Source of the DNA: an uncultured Lachnospiraceae bacterium
GTDB taxonomy: Bacteria > Bacillota > Clostridia > Lachnospirales > Lachnospiraceae
Reading direction: 5' to 3'
NCBI GenBank assembly: GCA_947385425.1
Contig: CANDKY010000003.1
Location: forward strand, 30,467-94,466
DNA length: 64,000 nt
Shown: one piece after another, positions 10,301 through 17,503 of the stretch
How the letters are laid out: every line of letters starts with the position of its first letter
Position numbering within the stretch: the stretch's first letter is position 1
The notes under the pieces: generated by a model
Seen by the model: only the letters and a program-made list of their open reading frames with translations
Database searches by the model: none
What the model was told of the DNA's origin: nothing
Translations under genes and position numbers: made by a program

Positions 10301-12001
10301 GCGTATGCGGCTCCGCGCAATGGGACGGAAGAGATGCTCTGTGAGATAGCAGGCCGTATTCTGGGGGAGAGGAAGGTGGGGATTTACGACGACTTCTTTG
10401 AACTGGGCGGAGACAGCCTGAGCGCGATGGCGTATATGGCGGAGGCTTATGAGAAGGGAATTATATTTGACTTGCAGGCGGTATTTGAGTATCCCACGGC
10501 TGCAGGGCTGTGCAGCTATATTTTGCAGAAGGAAAAGGCAGGAAGCGTTGCCTATGATAAAAAGGATTTTGAAAAGTACAGGGAGGTTTTAAGCGTAAAC
10601 AGGTTGGAGGACGTTTCCGGCGCGCCTTTGGGAAGGGTTTTCGGAGTGGAAGGAAACGGAAGCGGAGTAGATGAAAACGGATGCGTAGGGGGAGGAAACG
10701 GAAGTGTAGGGAAAGGAAACGGAAGCATAGGGAAAGGAAACGGAAGCATAGGGAACGGAAGCGTAGGGGAAGGAAACGGAAGCGTAGGGGAGGAAAACGG
10801 ATGCGGCAGGGATAAACCCGGGAAAAGGCAGGAGGGCATCCCGTCCGGTATCTCATGGACAGACCCTGGCAATGTTCTGTTAACCGGGGCTACGGGTTAT
10901 CTGGGGGCGCATATTCTGGACAGCCTCATGAAGCATGGGAAAGGGAAGGTTTACTGTCTGGTGCGGGAGAAAGGCGATGTGGACGGCAGGGCTTCCGGGA
11001 GCAGGGAGCAGCAGACCGGGGCGGAGGATTTTGGGAAGGGAAAACCAGGGGACGGGCATGTTGGCGGCCGTCTCGCCCGGACACTCCGTTACTATTTCGG
11101 AAACCGGTATGATAAAGAAATGGGAAGCCGTATTGTTACGGTTGCGGGGGATATCACGGATGAGGGGGTCACGGGCTGCATTCCTGGTGATATCCAGACC
11201 GTTATCCATGCGGCGGCGGATGTCAGGCATTTTGGCAGTTACCGTAGATTCCATCTGGTGAATGTAAAAGGAACGGAGCATATGCTGTGTGCGGCAAGGG
11301 AACGGAAAGCGAGATTCCTGTTAGTTTCTACCGTGAGCGTGGGAGGGATGTGTCTCGCGGGGGAAGGCAGCGGGGAGGTTCCGTTCAGGGAATCCGACCT
11401 GTATATCGGGCAGGATCTGGGTAATGTGTATCTCAGGAGTAAATTCGAAGCGGAGTGCCTGGTACTGGATGCAAGGCGGGAAGGGTATCCCTGCACGGTC
11501 TTCCGTGTGGGAAATCTCACGAACCGGTATGTTGACGGGATTTTTCAGCCTAATTACCGGGAAAACGCGTTTTTAAGCAGGATGAAGGTATTTCTTGGGC
11601 TGGAATCGCTCCCCTCGGCCATAGCGGACGATTTCCTGGAATTTTCGCCGGTGGACTGTACGGCGGAGGCAATTGTACGGCTGGCCGGGTATGCGGACAG
11701 GGGTTATTCGGTTTTCCATGCAGACAATTCGAAGCGGATGACGTATAGGCAACTGGCGGTTATGTTTGGCAGGGCGGGACGCCGGGTAGAGGTAACCGAT
11801 ACGGAGGTTTTCCTGCAAAAACTCCGGGGAACTGCGGGCAGTATTTATGATTCCGTGAAAAATGAGATGAAAGAGCGGGATGCCATGGAGGGGCATGCCA
11901 GGGTGGTGCCCGATAATGCTTTTACGGTACGGTGCCTGAAAGAGGCCGGGTTTGAATGGCCGGATATTACGCAGGAGTATGTTGGCTGGTACCGAGCGTG
12001 A
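4346..12001 (+). CDS. Two-module NRPS, C-A-T-C-A-T-reductase, predicted dipeptide aldehyde synthetase
   Basis: A 2551-residue nonribosomal peptide synthetase. Domain order: C1 (about 1-430, motif NHMVSDA at 127), A1 (about 450-930, TSGSTGEPKG, GKIDRK), carrier T1 (GGDSL, Ser 981), C2 (about 1030-1450, canonical HHIAADG at 1148), A2 (about 1490-1970, TSGSTGRPKG, GKTDRK), T2 (GGDSL, Ser 2024), and an NAD(P)H-dependent thioester reductase with GATGYLG at 2181 and a YLRSK active-site motif. A reductase end releases the chain as an aldehyde or alcohol. An N-terminal C domain in front of the first A domain points to acyl capping, which fits the acyl ligase and ACP downstream. Hand-aligned specificity codes are D-I-T-Q-I-G-I-V-W-K (A1) and D-I-V-H-L-A-G-V-G-K (A2); I do not assign substrates. 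Start: ATG 4346 is chosen because C-domain similarity begins there; its ribosome site is weak. The A1 core is AT-rich and the T2-reductase linker holds a minisatellite. Confidence 0.93.
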   Translation: MFAITIPQENIWNLQKYYAGSGISNISGMLVFDRKLDFRRLAEAINTFVKNQDGVRMRFTEKGGRVCQYEAAYEYIDIPVLSFGSMEEARDFLEDEGRKPFAMEDSPMYRFSIFDTPGQCGVFPCFNHMVSDAWTLSLFCRKVMEYYESPGYGAEPEGTASYLQYIRKEEEYRQSARYRKDAAYWEQRFRKKPSVSYIRPMSGEAASGEARRLTRVIGEDMAGRIKEWCAGNKVSPAVLFEAAVCAYLYRINGKPEETWIGTLVADRASRQEKEMAGMCVSTMPLGIRVAEEDTAVSLCEKIAAGHMELFRHQKYPYGNILKGVREKFGFSGSLFEVMVSYQNARIGYHGGIAYGTEWFSNGCSEAALALHIDDREERGCLTIHMDYQAEVFRDAEAELLYGRLYSILGQMAGKDGVTVGGMSIIPEEEYQEMIFGFNDTAVEYPKEKCIHELFMEKALLSPDRTALVFEGREFTYRQLDEMSNSLAHNLRATGVKPNDVVPIIARRSWHVIVAMLGILKAGGAFMSVDPVYPEERIGYMLRLSGAQVALTYGYGGETGIPCIALEDLDYSVAAGPLDNVNAADDLCYVIFTSGSTGEPKGIAICHRNLCNYCHCNDKNKWCKIIKPDDSRIVAVTNFVFDIFLTESIFSLLNGVVIYLTNDEEMISQSKLGRLVMEHGIDIIQTTPTKMRSYMFYKDNLEYLKFFKAIILGGEFLTEGLLAEIRKYTEAEIVNIYGPAEITVWSNFKKVEKEDITIGGPIANTQIYILDKDRKPLPVGIAGEVCISGDGVGKGYLNRPDLTAEKFIPNPFLEGKTMYCTGDLARWRADGELEFLGRMDTQVKIRGLRIELGEIESVMNTYEGIKLAAVAEQCGSNHRQYLAGYYISDRVVDEKALRRHLLAKLPAYMAPNYFMRLDRMPMTAGGKIDRKNLPVPELTGDMGKYEEPVTETEKVLAVIWERILQSGAVGRNTDFMECGGDSLSAMHMLAEVERQFGTRPDMKCFMGHTILSGLAAWIDGSEGRAEREIIPAGNRTEYVLTPQQKAIYLACRKEPSSLVYNMPMFIPLDEDMDVEKIKENFLHCYKRHPILRTRVTVKGDEIIGSIDGGAPLVFEEFEEKDAFPRPFDLSKAPLIRVGFGCEGMAVDIHHIAADGESLFMIMDEIFYGRKADEDISYADYAAYFYGRLAGGGFDRHREYFKRALQADIEPLELPGIAGKDLPQTSPEDFRKEPPGAFPENFTEGSSGTLPEDFHGKGEGTGYVYMLGKEAADRVRDFVKSGNLTETGVYLAMYGILMAEFANRQQIVTSIIVSNRIHAETRSVCGMFVNTIPLALDVRPELSFAEYADNVNRTLMEVYQYQELPFLEICRAAGIRDRNRLHTAFVYQPGERKAAGLRFEYIDTGTFKMDLSFQVAPQLDGCCKIMLEYNKRKYGRNLMERLAAGYGRLIGQMDGRRKLRDFSVMNEAEYRLVVYGFNQAALACGGYRERKQDIDGAEGKAGKMSACAGKTALVFRQLSFTYRQLDEMSNSLGHYLRGEGIRPNDIVPILAGRSWHAVAAMLGVLKAGGAYMPIDPAYPRERIAYMLAEAGSRVMLTYGVEGGWPVKCLDLDTFDYTADISPLDNVNVPEDICYVIFTSGSTGRPKGVLLKHAGLENFVGSRNVFHREVFRNCSRVLAIGSFAFDISVVEIFQPLFNGGCVVVADGEMVSRPDRMAGAIRDYGIDLLHTTPTRLGFYLENEAFRKAVSGLKAILLAGEVFPGELFRKIRKCTDADIFNGYGPTETTVGCSFVKVTDPGDISIGRPISNVRMYILDRNGKPCPVGVSGELCIAGAGVAKGYLNRPELTAEKFVPDPFVKGGRMYRSGDLARWRQDGEIEYLGRMDTQVKIRGLRIELGEIESVLASFDGVKSCAVTDGRDGKGRQYLAGYYTGERELEERSLRDYLAEKLPGYMVPNFLIRIDEMPLTVSGKTDRKRLPAPDPDMERSAYAAPRNGTEEMLCEIAGRILGERKVGIYDDFFELGGDSLSAMAYMAEAYEKGIIFDLQAVFEYPTAAGLCSYILQKEKAGSVAYDKKDFEKYREVLSVNRLEDVSGAPLGRVFGVEGNGSGVDENGCVGGGNGSVGKGNGSIGKGNGSIGNGSVGEGNGSVGEENGCGRDKPGKRQEGIPSGISWTDPGNVLLTGATGYLGAHILDSLMKHGKGKVYCLVREKGDVDGRASGSREQQTGAEDFGKGKPGDGHVGGRLARTLRYYFGNRYDKEMGSRIVTVAGDITDEGVTGCIPGDIQTVIHAAADVRHFGSYRRFHLVNVKGTEHMLCAARERKARFLLVSTVSVGGMCLAGEGSGEVPFRESDLYIGQDLGNVYLRSKFEAECLVLDARREGYPCTVFRVGNLTNRYVDGIFQPNYRENAFLSRMKVFLGLESLPSAIADDFLEFSPVDCTAEAIVRLAGYADRGYSVFHADNSKRMTYRQLAVMFGRAGRRVEVTDTEVFLQKLRGTAGSIYDSVKNEMKERDAMEGHARVVPDNAFTVRCLKEAGFEWPDITQEYVGWYRA
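10651..10805 (+). repeat. In-frame 18-bp minisatellite in the NRPS linker
   Basis: About eight imperfect copies of GGAAACGGAAGCGTAGGG encode repeated GNGS(V/I)G units between T2 and the reductase (about residues 2102-2153). The unit length is a multiple of three, so copy changes would lengthen the linker without breaking the frame. Confidence 0.85.
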
Positions 12002-12119
12002 AAAGAAGCTCTAAGGCGTCAAAAGACGCCGCCTAAGAGCTTCTAGGGTTTGCCATGCAGGAAGCATGGGCAAACCCGTTTCACGCGGAAGAACGCCGGG
12101 AAAGAGGCGTTCTTCCAGG
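11997..12119 (+). repeat. Stop-codon-linked multi-hairpin element, copy 1
   Basis: The outer stem CGTGAAA (11997-12003) pairs with TTTCACG (12079-12085). The stop codon TGA of the NRPS (11999-12001) lies inside this stem. Within it, 12005-12018 pairs with 12030-12043 and 12046-12058 pairs with 12064-12077. A separate hairpin, GGAAGAACGCC with GGCGTTCTTCC (12087-12116), follows. Other copies are at 12136, 34913, 44003, 55845 and 62673. There is no T-run, so it is not a classical terminator. Confidence 0.88.
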
Positions 12120-12135
12120 TATTCGCAGTAGAGGT

Positions 12136-12256
12136 GTGGAAGGAAGCTCTAAGGCGTCAAAAGACACCGCCTAAGAGCTTCTAGGGTTTGCCATGCAGGA
12201 AGCATGGGCAAACCCGTTTCACGCGGAAGAACGCCGGGAAAGAGGCGTTCTTCCAG
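12136..12256 (+). repeat. Stop-codon-linked multi-hairpin element, copy 2 (tandem duplicate)
   Basis: Nearly identical to the copy ending at 12119, and the duplication includes about 20 bases of 3' flank (TTCGCAGTAGAGGTGTG-like). The period is about 140 bp. Its 5' end has drifted (GTGGAAGGAAG instead of GTGAAAAGAAG), so the outer stem is weaker. It lies in the leader of the acyl ligase gene and produces a spurious in-frame extension of that gene from 12193. Confidence 0.85.
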
Positions 12257-12330
12257 ATTTTTGCGGTAGATGGTGTGGGAGTTACGTTTCTGGATGGGTA
12301 GGGTGTTGGGATTGGAATAGGAGAGGAAAT

Positions 12331-13983
12331 ATGGGGAATCGGGATTATCCGTTTTATGATGTGAAGAGGATTACGAATCTCAGGCAGCTTGTGGAATTCC
12401 GGGCGGAGGAATCCGGGGAGAGGGTAGTTTTTGCTTTTGAGAGGGAAAATCAGGGGAGGACAGAGATTACGTATGGGCAGTTTGGGGAGCATACGCAGGC
12501 GCTGGGGACGGCGCTGCTTTCTATGGGAATAAGGGATATGCGGGTTGCTATTCTGGGTGAAAATTCGTATGAATGGCTGCTGGCTTTTTTTGCTGTGACC
12601 GGGAGCGGGAATGTGGCGGTGCCGGTTGACCGGGAGGCGCCGGCTGGTTTGGCAGGGAGGCTGCTCCGGGACAGCGGGTGCGCGCTGCTTATTTTTTCCG
12701 CCGCCTATAGGGATCTCGCGGGGGAACTGATGGAGGAGGTGTCTGTAAAAGGGATCTGTATGGATCAACTGGCTTCTCTGGTGGAAAAAGGAAGGGTACT
12801 GGCAGAAGGAGGGATGGATGCGTATATCAGCCATAAGACGGAGGATGAAAGTACGGCGGCTATTGTGTATACTTCCGGTACCACGGGGGTAAGCAAGGGT
12901 GTTATGCTCAGCCATAAAAACTTTGCCCTGGATACTTATGCTTCCTGCCGGGTAGGAATGTTTGACGGCGACACGCTGCTTATCCTGCCGCTCCACCATA
13001 CGTTCGGGCTGGTGGCCGGGGTGTTTATAACGATGCTGTATGGCTATACCATCTATATTAATAAGAGCCTGAGATATTTGTCGGCGGACTTTGTAAAGGC
13101 GGCTCCTAAAAAATTGTTCGCGGTGCCGTTGGTTGTGGAAACGCTGTACCGGAATATTTGGAATACGCTGCGGCAGGCGGGCAGGGAAGAGGAAGTGAAG
13201 GATTTGATTGATAAGAGCAATGCCCTGCTGGCGGAAGGCACTGACAGGCGGAAAGAATTTTTCCGCTCCGTATTGGCGCCCTTTGGGGGCAGGCTGGAGC
13301 TTATCATATCCGGCGGCGCGCCTTTAAACCCTAAGTATATCCAGGGGTTCCGGGATTTCGGCGTCAATCTTTTGAATGGTTATGGGATTACGGAATGTTC
13401 CCCGGTGGTCGCGGTGAACAGGAATGAGTTTTACAAGGACGGGAGTGTGGGGCGGATACTGGATGAGTGTATGGTCAGGATTGACGGCCCGGATGCGGAG
13501 GGAAAAGGCGAGGTATGCGTGAAGGGTCCCATGGTTATGCAGGGGTATTACCGCATGGAAGAGGAGACAAAGGCGGTATTGCGGGATGGGTGGTTCCATA
13601 CGGGAGATATCGGGTATGTGGACGGGGATCAGTTCCTGTATATCACAGGGCGGAAGAAGAATTTGATTATCCTGGGCAATGGGGAAAATGTTGCGCCGGA
13701 AGGTCTGGAAATGCAGCTACAGGATATTCCGCTGGTGGGTGAGGCGGTGGTTTTCGAAAAGGAACACAGGATTGCGGCGGAAATTTTCCCGGATATGGCG
13801 TATGCCGGGGAGAACGGGATTGGCGATATCGAGACGGCGTTAAAGAAAGAGATTGCTAAGCTGAACCGGGGGCTGCCTTTCTATAAGCAGGTCAGCCAGG
13901 TTATTGTCCGTGACAGGGAATTTGAGAAGACTACCACTAAGAAAATAAAGAGGAATGGAATCGGAGGGCAGGATGATGTTTGA
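12331..13983 (+). CDS. Acyl-AMP ligase (acyl-CoA/acyl-ACP synthetase family)
   Basis: A 550-residue ANL-superfamily enzyme expected to activate a carboxylic (probably fatty) acid with ATP and load it as a thioester. P-loop-like motif TSGTTGVSKG is at 181-190, YGITECSP marks the A5 region, and the hinge region reads TGRKKNLIILGNGENVAPEG. No carrier domain is fused. The next gene, overlapping by 11 bases, encodes a free ACP, so loading onto that ACP for transfer to the NRPS C1 domain is the natural reading; this is inference. Start: ATG 12331 follows GGAATAGGAGAGG. The frame is open back to 12193, but that part is the repeat element. The leader ATTGGAATAGGAG resembles the RBS-linked motif found before rex, yebC and nfnA. 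Confidence 0.87.
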   Translation: MGNRDYPFYDVKRITNLRQLVEFRAEESGERVVFAFERENQGRTEITYGQFGEHTQALGTALLSMGIRDMRVAILGENSYEWLLAFFAVTGSGNVAVPVDREAPAGLAGRLLRDSGCALLIFSAAYRDLAGELMEEVSVKGICMDQLASLVEKGRVLAEGGMDAYISHKTEDESTAAIVYTSGTTGVSKGVMLSHKNFALDTYASCRVGMFDGDTLLILPLHHTFGLVAGVFITMLYGYTIYINKSLRYLSADFVKAAPKKLFAVPLVVETLYRNIWNTLRQAGREEEVKDLIDKSNALLAEGTDRRKEFFRSVLAPFGGRLELIISGGAPLNPKYIQGFRDFGVNLLNGYGITECSPVVAVNRNEFYKDGSVGRILDECMVRIDGPDAEGKGEVCVKGPMVMQGYYRMEEETKAVLRDGWFHTGDIGYVDGDQFLYITGRKKNLIILGNGENVAPEGLEMQLQDIPLVGEAVVFEKEHRIAAEIFPDMAYAGENGIGDIETALKKEIAKLNRGLPFYKQVSQVIVRDREFEKTTTKKIKRNGIGGQDDV

Positions 13984-14197
13984 GAAGGTGTGCAGTATCC
14001 TTTCGGAATTTGTGAATGTGGATATGGGACAGGTGACCCCGGAATCGGAGCTGGCAGAGGATCTGGGGATGAATTCCCTCGAACTGATGGAGGCCGCGAT
14101 GCGGCTGGAAGAGGAATTTAACGTGGAGATTCCGGACAGGGAGATTTATGGGTTCCGAGTTGTGGGGGATGTGGTGGGGTATTTGGAGAGGGGATGA
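13973..14197 (+). CDS. Acyl carrier protein
   Basis: A 74-residue acidic carrier protein. The phosphopantetheine attachment motif is DLGMNSLE with Ser 35, and the flanking helices are typical (SELAEDLGMNSLELMEAAMR). It should carry the acyl group activated by the ligase encoded immediately upstream. GGAGG (13963-13967) precedes two closely spaced ATGs (13973, 13976); either could be used, and the choice changes only one residue. Overlap with the ligase stop implies translational coupling. It is distinct from a housekeeping fatty-acid ACP because it sits next to the NRPS and ligase rather than in a fab cluster. A 4'-phosphopantetheinyl transferase is not present in the window. Confidence 0.88.
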   Translation: MMFEKVCSILSEFVNVDMGQVTPESELAEDLGMNSLELMEAAMRLEEEFNVEIPDREIYGFRVVGDVVGYLERG

Positions 14198-14207
14198 GGT
14201 GGGAAAT

Positions 14208-15359
14208 ATGGCAGTGATTGACCGGATTAAATATGACGGCCCTCCGGATGGAACTCCGTGGCTGATATATAAGTATTTTGGTGCTCAGTTTGTCCTTGGT
14301 TCTCAGTTGATAGTAAACCAGGGTCAGGAGGCATTGTTTTTTAAAGGCGGGGAGGCATTGGATCTTTTTAAAGGCGGGACACATACGTTGAAAACCGGGA
14401 ACCTTCCGCTGCTGAACCGGATTGTAAATCTGCCGTTTGGCGGAAAAACTCCTTTTTCCGCAGAAGTTTTTTTTATAAATATGACATCCAGGCTGGATAT
14501 GAATTGGGGCACTGCGGAACCGTTTCAATTGGAGGATCCGAAATATGGGCTAATTTTGTCAATCCGCTCCCGTGGAAGATATGGAATGAGGATTACGGAT
14601 GCCAGAATATTTGTGAATAAACTGGTTGGCGCGATTCCTGACGGGGCTGCAATCAGCCATCTTTTTGTGGCAGGCTACTTTAGCGGATTGATTACCGCTT
14701 CTGTTAAAACAATTATTGCTGATTATATGATACGGCAGAAGATCTCATTTCTGGAAATTTCCGTTTATTTAAAAGATTTGTCAGAGATATGCCGGAATGA
14801 AATCAGTCAGGAGTTTGAAAGGTACGGCGTTGAGATACAGAGTTTTTATATTGAAGCTATATCGCCGCCTAAAGAAGAATTTGCAAAGCTTCGCAATTAT
14901 AAAGAGGAGCTTGCGTTAGGAAACGATTTTTATACGCGCAGGAGATCTTTGGATATTATGGAGCGCTTAGCTGACAATTCGAATACAGGCGGAATTGCAA
15001 ATATGGGGATTGGCCTTGGCATGGGGTTAGGAACCATGCGTAGTGCCGGAAATATGTTTGGCAGTATCGCGGACAGTATAAATAATGGCGGCGGGAGTCA
15101 GGGAGCGGACGGGGAGGAAGCAGGCGGGATGAAATGCCTGAAATGTTCGTCCTTAATAAGAAAAGGCATGAAGTTTTGCGGGAACTGCGGAGAAAAGGTG
15201 GAATCAGGCTTGGTTTGCCCGCAATGCGGGTATGAAAATTCCGATGGGATGAGGTTCTGCGGGAATTGTGGGTACAAGCTGATAAAACAGTGTGCTGCCT
15301 GCGGTGCAGAGAATGATGTGATGCAAAAATTTTGCGGAAATTGCGGGAACAGGCTGTAG
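14208..15359 (+). CDS. SPFH-domain protein with C-terminal double zinc ribbons
   Basis: A 383-residue protein. Residues about 1-270 resemble the SPFH proteins annotated as virion-core-like/YdjI-type (VNQGQEALFFKGGEALDLF, GGTHTLKTGNLPLL, RYGVEIQSFYIEAISPP). A Gly/Met-rich stretch follows (about 270-305). The last 75 residues hold repeated CxxC knuckles (MKCLKCSSL, KFCGNCGEK, VCPQCGYEN, RFCGNCGYK, QCAACGAEN, KFCGNCGNR). SPFH proteins scaffold membranes. ATG 14208 lies 10 bases after the ACP stop with GAGGTGGG as ribosome site, so it could be co-transcribed with the NRPS group, yet its composition matches the T7SS block. It is the first of several zinc-ribbon proteins here; the role is unknown. 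Confidence 0.8.
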   Translation: MAVIDRIKYDGPPDGTPWLIYKYFGAQFVLGSQLIVNQGQEALFFKGGEALDLFKGGTHTLKTGNLPLLNRIVNLPFGGKTPFSAEVFFINMTSRLDMNWGTAEPFQLEDPKYGLILSIRSRGRYGMRITDARIFVNKLVGAIPDGAAISHLFVAGYFSGLITASVKTIIADYMIRQKISFLEISVYLKDLSEICRNEISQEFERYGVEIQSFYIEAISPPKEEFAKLRNYKEELALGNDFYTRRRSLDIMERLADNSNTGGIANMGIGLGMGLGTMRSAGNMFGSIADSINNGGGSQGADGEEAGGMKCLKCSSLIRKGMKFCGNCGEKVESGLVCPQCGYENSDGMRFCGNCGYKLIKQCAACGAENDVMQKFCGNCGNRL

Positions 15360-15451
15360 CGGGAATCCGGAAGGAATGGGTTTTATCCAATTGGCATTTA
15401 TGAAATTTATGGCTTTCGGCAGGATTGCGAAAGAGGGGAGGAAAAAGATAT

Positions 15452-16045
15452 ATGGCTTATGAAGTAGTGGAACTGGAATGTCCCGGATGTGGACGTGCAA
15501 TTGCGATTGACACAAAGCAGTGTCCTTCCTGCTTTCGCGAAATCGTTATTACATCGTTTAACAGTGTCGCTTCCATGACGGCGTTGGACTTAAATAAGTA
15601 TGCAAACAGTTATCGGAAAGCCTTGTCAGGACATCCGGATAATAAGGAGTTAAATATTGCAGTTGCTTTCTGCTATCTGAAATTGAGGTTTTATGATAAG
15701 GCTTTGCAATACTTCGAAAAAGCAATGGAAAATGATTTTGATAATCCGGAGGTTTATTTCTATGCGGCTGTATGTCTGTTAAAAGGGAAGAAGGCATTCT
15801 GCCTGGTACATGCGGATATAGACAGGGCAGAGGAATATCTGGGTGCTGCAGTTATGATTGAGCCTAAGGGGATATATTATTATTTTTGGGCGTATATCAA
15901 ATATGATTATTACTATAGGAAACACCTGCAGACTTCACCATCGTATCAGGAGGAATTGGCTTTGGCCAGGGAGGCGGGGGTGTTGCCTGCGGATATTCAA
16001 CAGTTTTATGAACTATTGGGTGTGCCGAAGCCGGGTTGCCTTTAG
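15452..16045 (+). CDS. Zinc-ribbon and TPR-like protein
   Basis: A 197-residue protein with an N-terminal zinc ribbon (LECPGCGRAI, KQCPSCFREI). Helices with tetratricopeptide character follow (NKELNIAVAFCYLKLRFYDK, ALQYFEKAMENDFDNPEVYF). No signal peptide or membrane segment was seen. ATG 15452 follows GGGGAGG with good spacing. It is placed between the SPFH protein and the T7SS genes, all on the same strand, and is probably an adaptor for protein contacts. The specific function is unknown. Confidence 0.75.
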   Translation: MAYEVVELECPGCGRAIAIDTKQCPSCFREIVITSFNSVASMTALDLNKYANSYRKALSGHPDNKELNIAVAFCYLKLRFYDKALQYFEKAMENDFDNPEVYFYAAVCLLKGKKAFCLVHADIDRAEEYLGAAVMIEPKGIYYYFWAYIKYDYYYRKHLQTSPSYQEELALAREAGVLPADIQQFYELLGVPKPGCL

Positions 16046-16155
16046 GTGATTACAAGCAATTTTTTGCGGGTCATTCCCCCGCAGTTTGCTGCGTTCAGAA
16101 AAAGAAACCAGGTCTGGATAAATGATAAATTACAAATTTGTAGGAGGAATTGTAA

Positions 16156-16917
16156 ATGGGTTTGGAAGATATTGCGATTTATATGTTAGGTTCTGCTGCG
16201 GGAGTTGCTGCTAATGTTAAGGAAGGGAAAGAGGCGATTAAGAGGTTTAAAACAGGAAAAACGCCGGAACAAAAGGATGTAATTGATTTTTTCACCAGTG
16301 GTTTGTCTGGCTGTTGGTATGGAGGAAAGATTTTTTCCAAATTGAAAATGATAGACTATGAACAGATCGTAGCTAACCGCCTGAGTGGATTAGATTTAAA
16401 GAACATGGCGATAGAGAAAATAGGTTTGGATGAAAGTGAGATAAATGAAATTCCTCCTATTGTATTGAGCGGGTATATATGGGAGGATTTTGATGCCAAG
16501 GATCGGGATGATGTTGTTTTTTTCCATGCGGAAGATGGCCGTGCAGTTTCTTCACGTTTTAGTGTGACATGGCTGTTTTTCAGTCGGTTACAGATTTATT
16601 CCTATACATATATATTTGACACCGTTAGCGATAGAATATGGGAGAAGTCAATGGAATTTTTTTATCAGGATATTACATGCTTTGCTATAAATGAAAACCT
16701 GGTTCAAAAGATTATAGATAAGAATTCTAAAGGCTGTGTCCACGGATGTTTATCATTTTTTAGGAAAAATATGGAATGTCATAGCTATTATGTCAATGAA
16801 CTAAAAATTGTTGTTCCGGGAGGTTCCTATAGCTTTTCTATGCGTAATAATGGAAAACAGACAGACAGCCTGCATGCAGCCAAAGCAATGGTGCGTGAAA
16901 GAAAATATATTCATTAA
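16156..16917 (+). CDS. Hypothetical protein of the T7SS neighbourhood
   Basis: A 253-residue protein that I do not recognise. The N-terminus is mildly hydrophobic (IAIYMLGSAAGVAANVKEGK); the rest mixes strands and helices, with aromatic-rich segments such as SRLQIYSYTYIFDTVSDRIW and four scattered cysteines. TAGGAGG lies 8 bases before ATG 16156. A small hairpin (TGCGGG with CCCGCA near 16065-16083) is in the 110-base gap upstream. Its position suggests a part in secretion or its regulation, but nothing in the sequence shows what. Confidence 0.7.
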   Translation: MGLEDIAIYMLGSAAGVAANVKEGKEAIKRFKTGKTPEQKDVIDFFTSGLSGCWYGGKIFSKLKMIDYEQIVANRLSGLDLKNMAIEKIGLDESEINEIPPIVLSGYIWEDFDAKDRDDVVFFHAEDGRAVSSRFSVTWLFFSRLQIYSYTYIFDTVSDRIWEKSMEFFYQDITCFAINENLVQKIIDKNSKGCVHGCLSFFRKNMECHSYYVNELKIVVPGGSYSFSMRNNGKQTDSLHAAKAMVRERKYIH

Positions 16918-16946
16918 GCTGGAAAACGGATCTTGGGTATACAGAT

Positions 16947-17396
16947 ATGAAGGAGGAATATGACGTAAGCGGGGTTCCGGTAGTTCGGACGACCAGCCAT
17001 CCTCTTCCCGATAATCCGCTCAGAAGGCCCCAGATTGGTTTAAAAAATGCCGTTTTTTCCTTAGTGATGTTTGTTGTTTTGATTATGGTATTTTATGGTC
17101 TATCCGGAATTATATTCAGTGGATTGGAAAAGGGAGAAACGTACCGGATGGTATTAGTATTTGCTGTTGCAATTGTTTATGTCCATATGGTTTCAGTAAG
17201 GGCGGTAATCTGGATGGTACATGTTTATCAGCGTTTCGCCCCGGATTCTGTGCGGCTGCGCTGTGTATTTGAACCCAGTTGTTCGGAATATATGATCATG
17301 GCAGTGGAAAAGTACGGATTCACCCGCGGGTTGTGGAAAGGGATAAAACGGTTGGGGAGATGCCATCCGCCCAATTATGGTAAGGACTATCCTTAG
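16947..17396 (+). CDS. Membrane protein with C-terminal YidD domain
   Basis: A 149-residue protein. Two transmembrane segments (about residues 33-55 and 65-88) precede a C-terminal domain matching YidD, the membrane protein insertion efficiency factor. Key features are FEPSCSEYMIMAVEKYGF, then RGLWKGIKRLGRCHPPNYG, with the conserved Cys residues in PSCSEY and GRCHPP. Usual YidD proteins are 70-90 residues and lie in the rnpA-yidC region; this one has a 75-residue membrane extension and sits before a T7SS operon. It may assist insertion of T7SS membrane components, which is inference. ATG 16947 follows GAAGGAGGAATATG only at a distance, so an alternative start near 16950 cannot be excluded. 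Confidence 0.8.
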   Translation: MKEEYDVSGVPVVRTTSHPLPDNPLRRPQIGLKNAVFSLVMFVVLIMVFYGLSGIIFSGLEKGETYRMVLVFAVAIVYVHMVSVRAVIWMVHVYQRFAPDSVRLRCVFEPSCSEYMIMAVEKYGFTRGLWKGIKRLGRCHPPNYGKDYP

Positions 17397-17503
17397 GAAT
17401 TTCATTCCTTTGGAGAAGGTATATGTATTTTTAAACAAATGGGGTAATCTTTAGTGTGGGATAATTGTAATTTTGGTTTATCAGGAGAAGGAGAGAAAAT
17501 AAA

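Noticed and set aside
10461-10872. Minus-strand frames encoding FPSPTLPF-type repeats
   Set aside because: Antisense of the NRPS linker minisatellite.
11997-12256. Reading the stop-linked elements as rho-independent terminators
   Set aside because: No T-run follows any of the hairpins, and a true terminator does not explain the conserved outer stem and three-hairpin layout.
12193-12330. N-terminal extension of the acyl ligase
   Set aside because: It is translated from the multi-hairpin repeat; the ATG at 12331 has a proper ribosome site.
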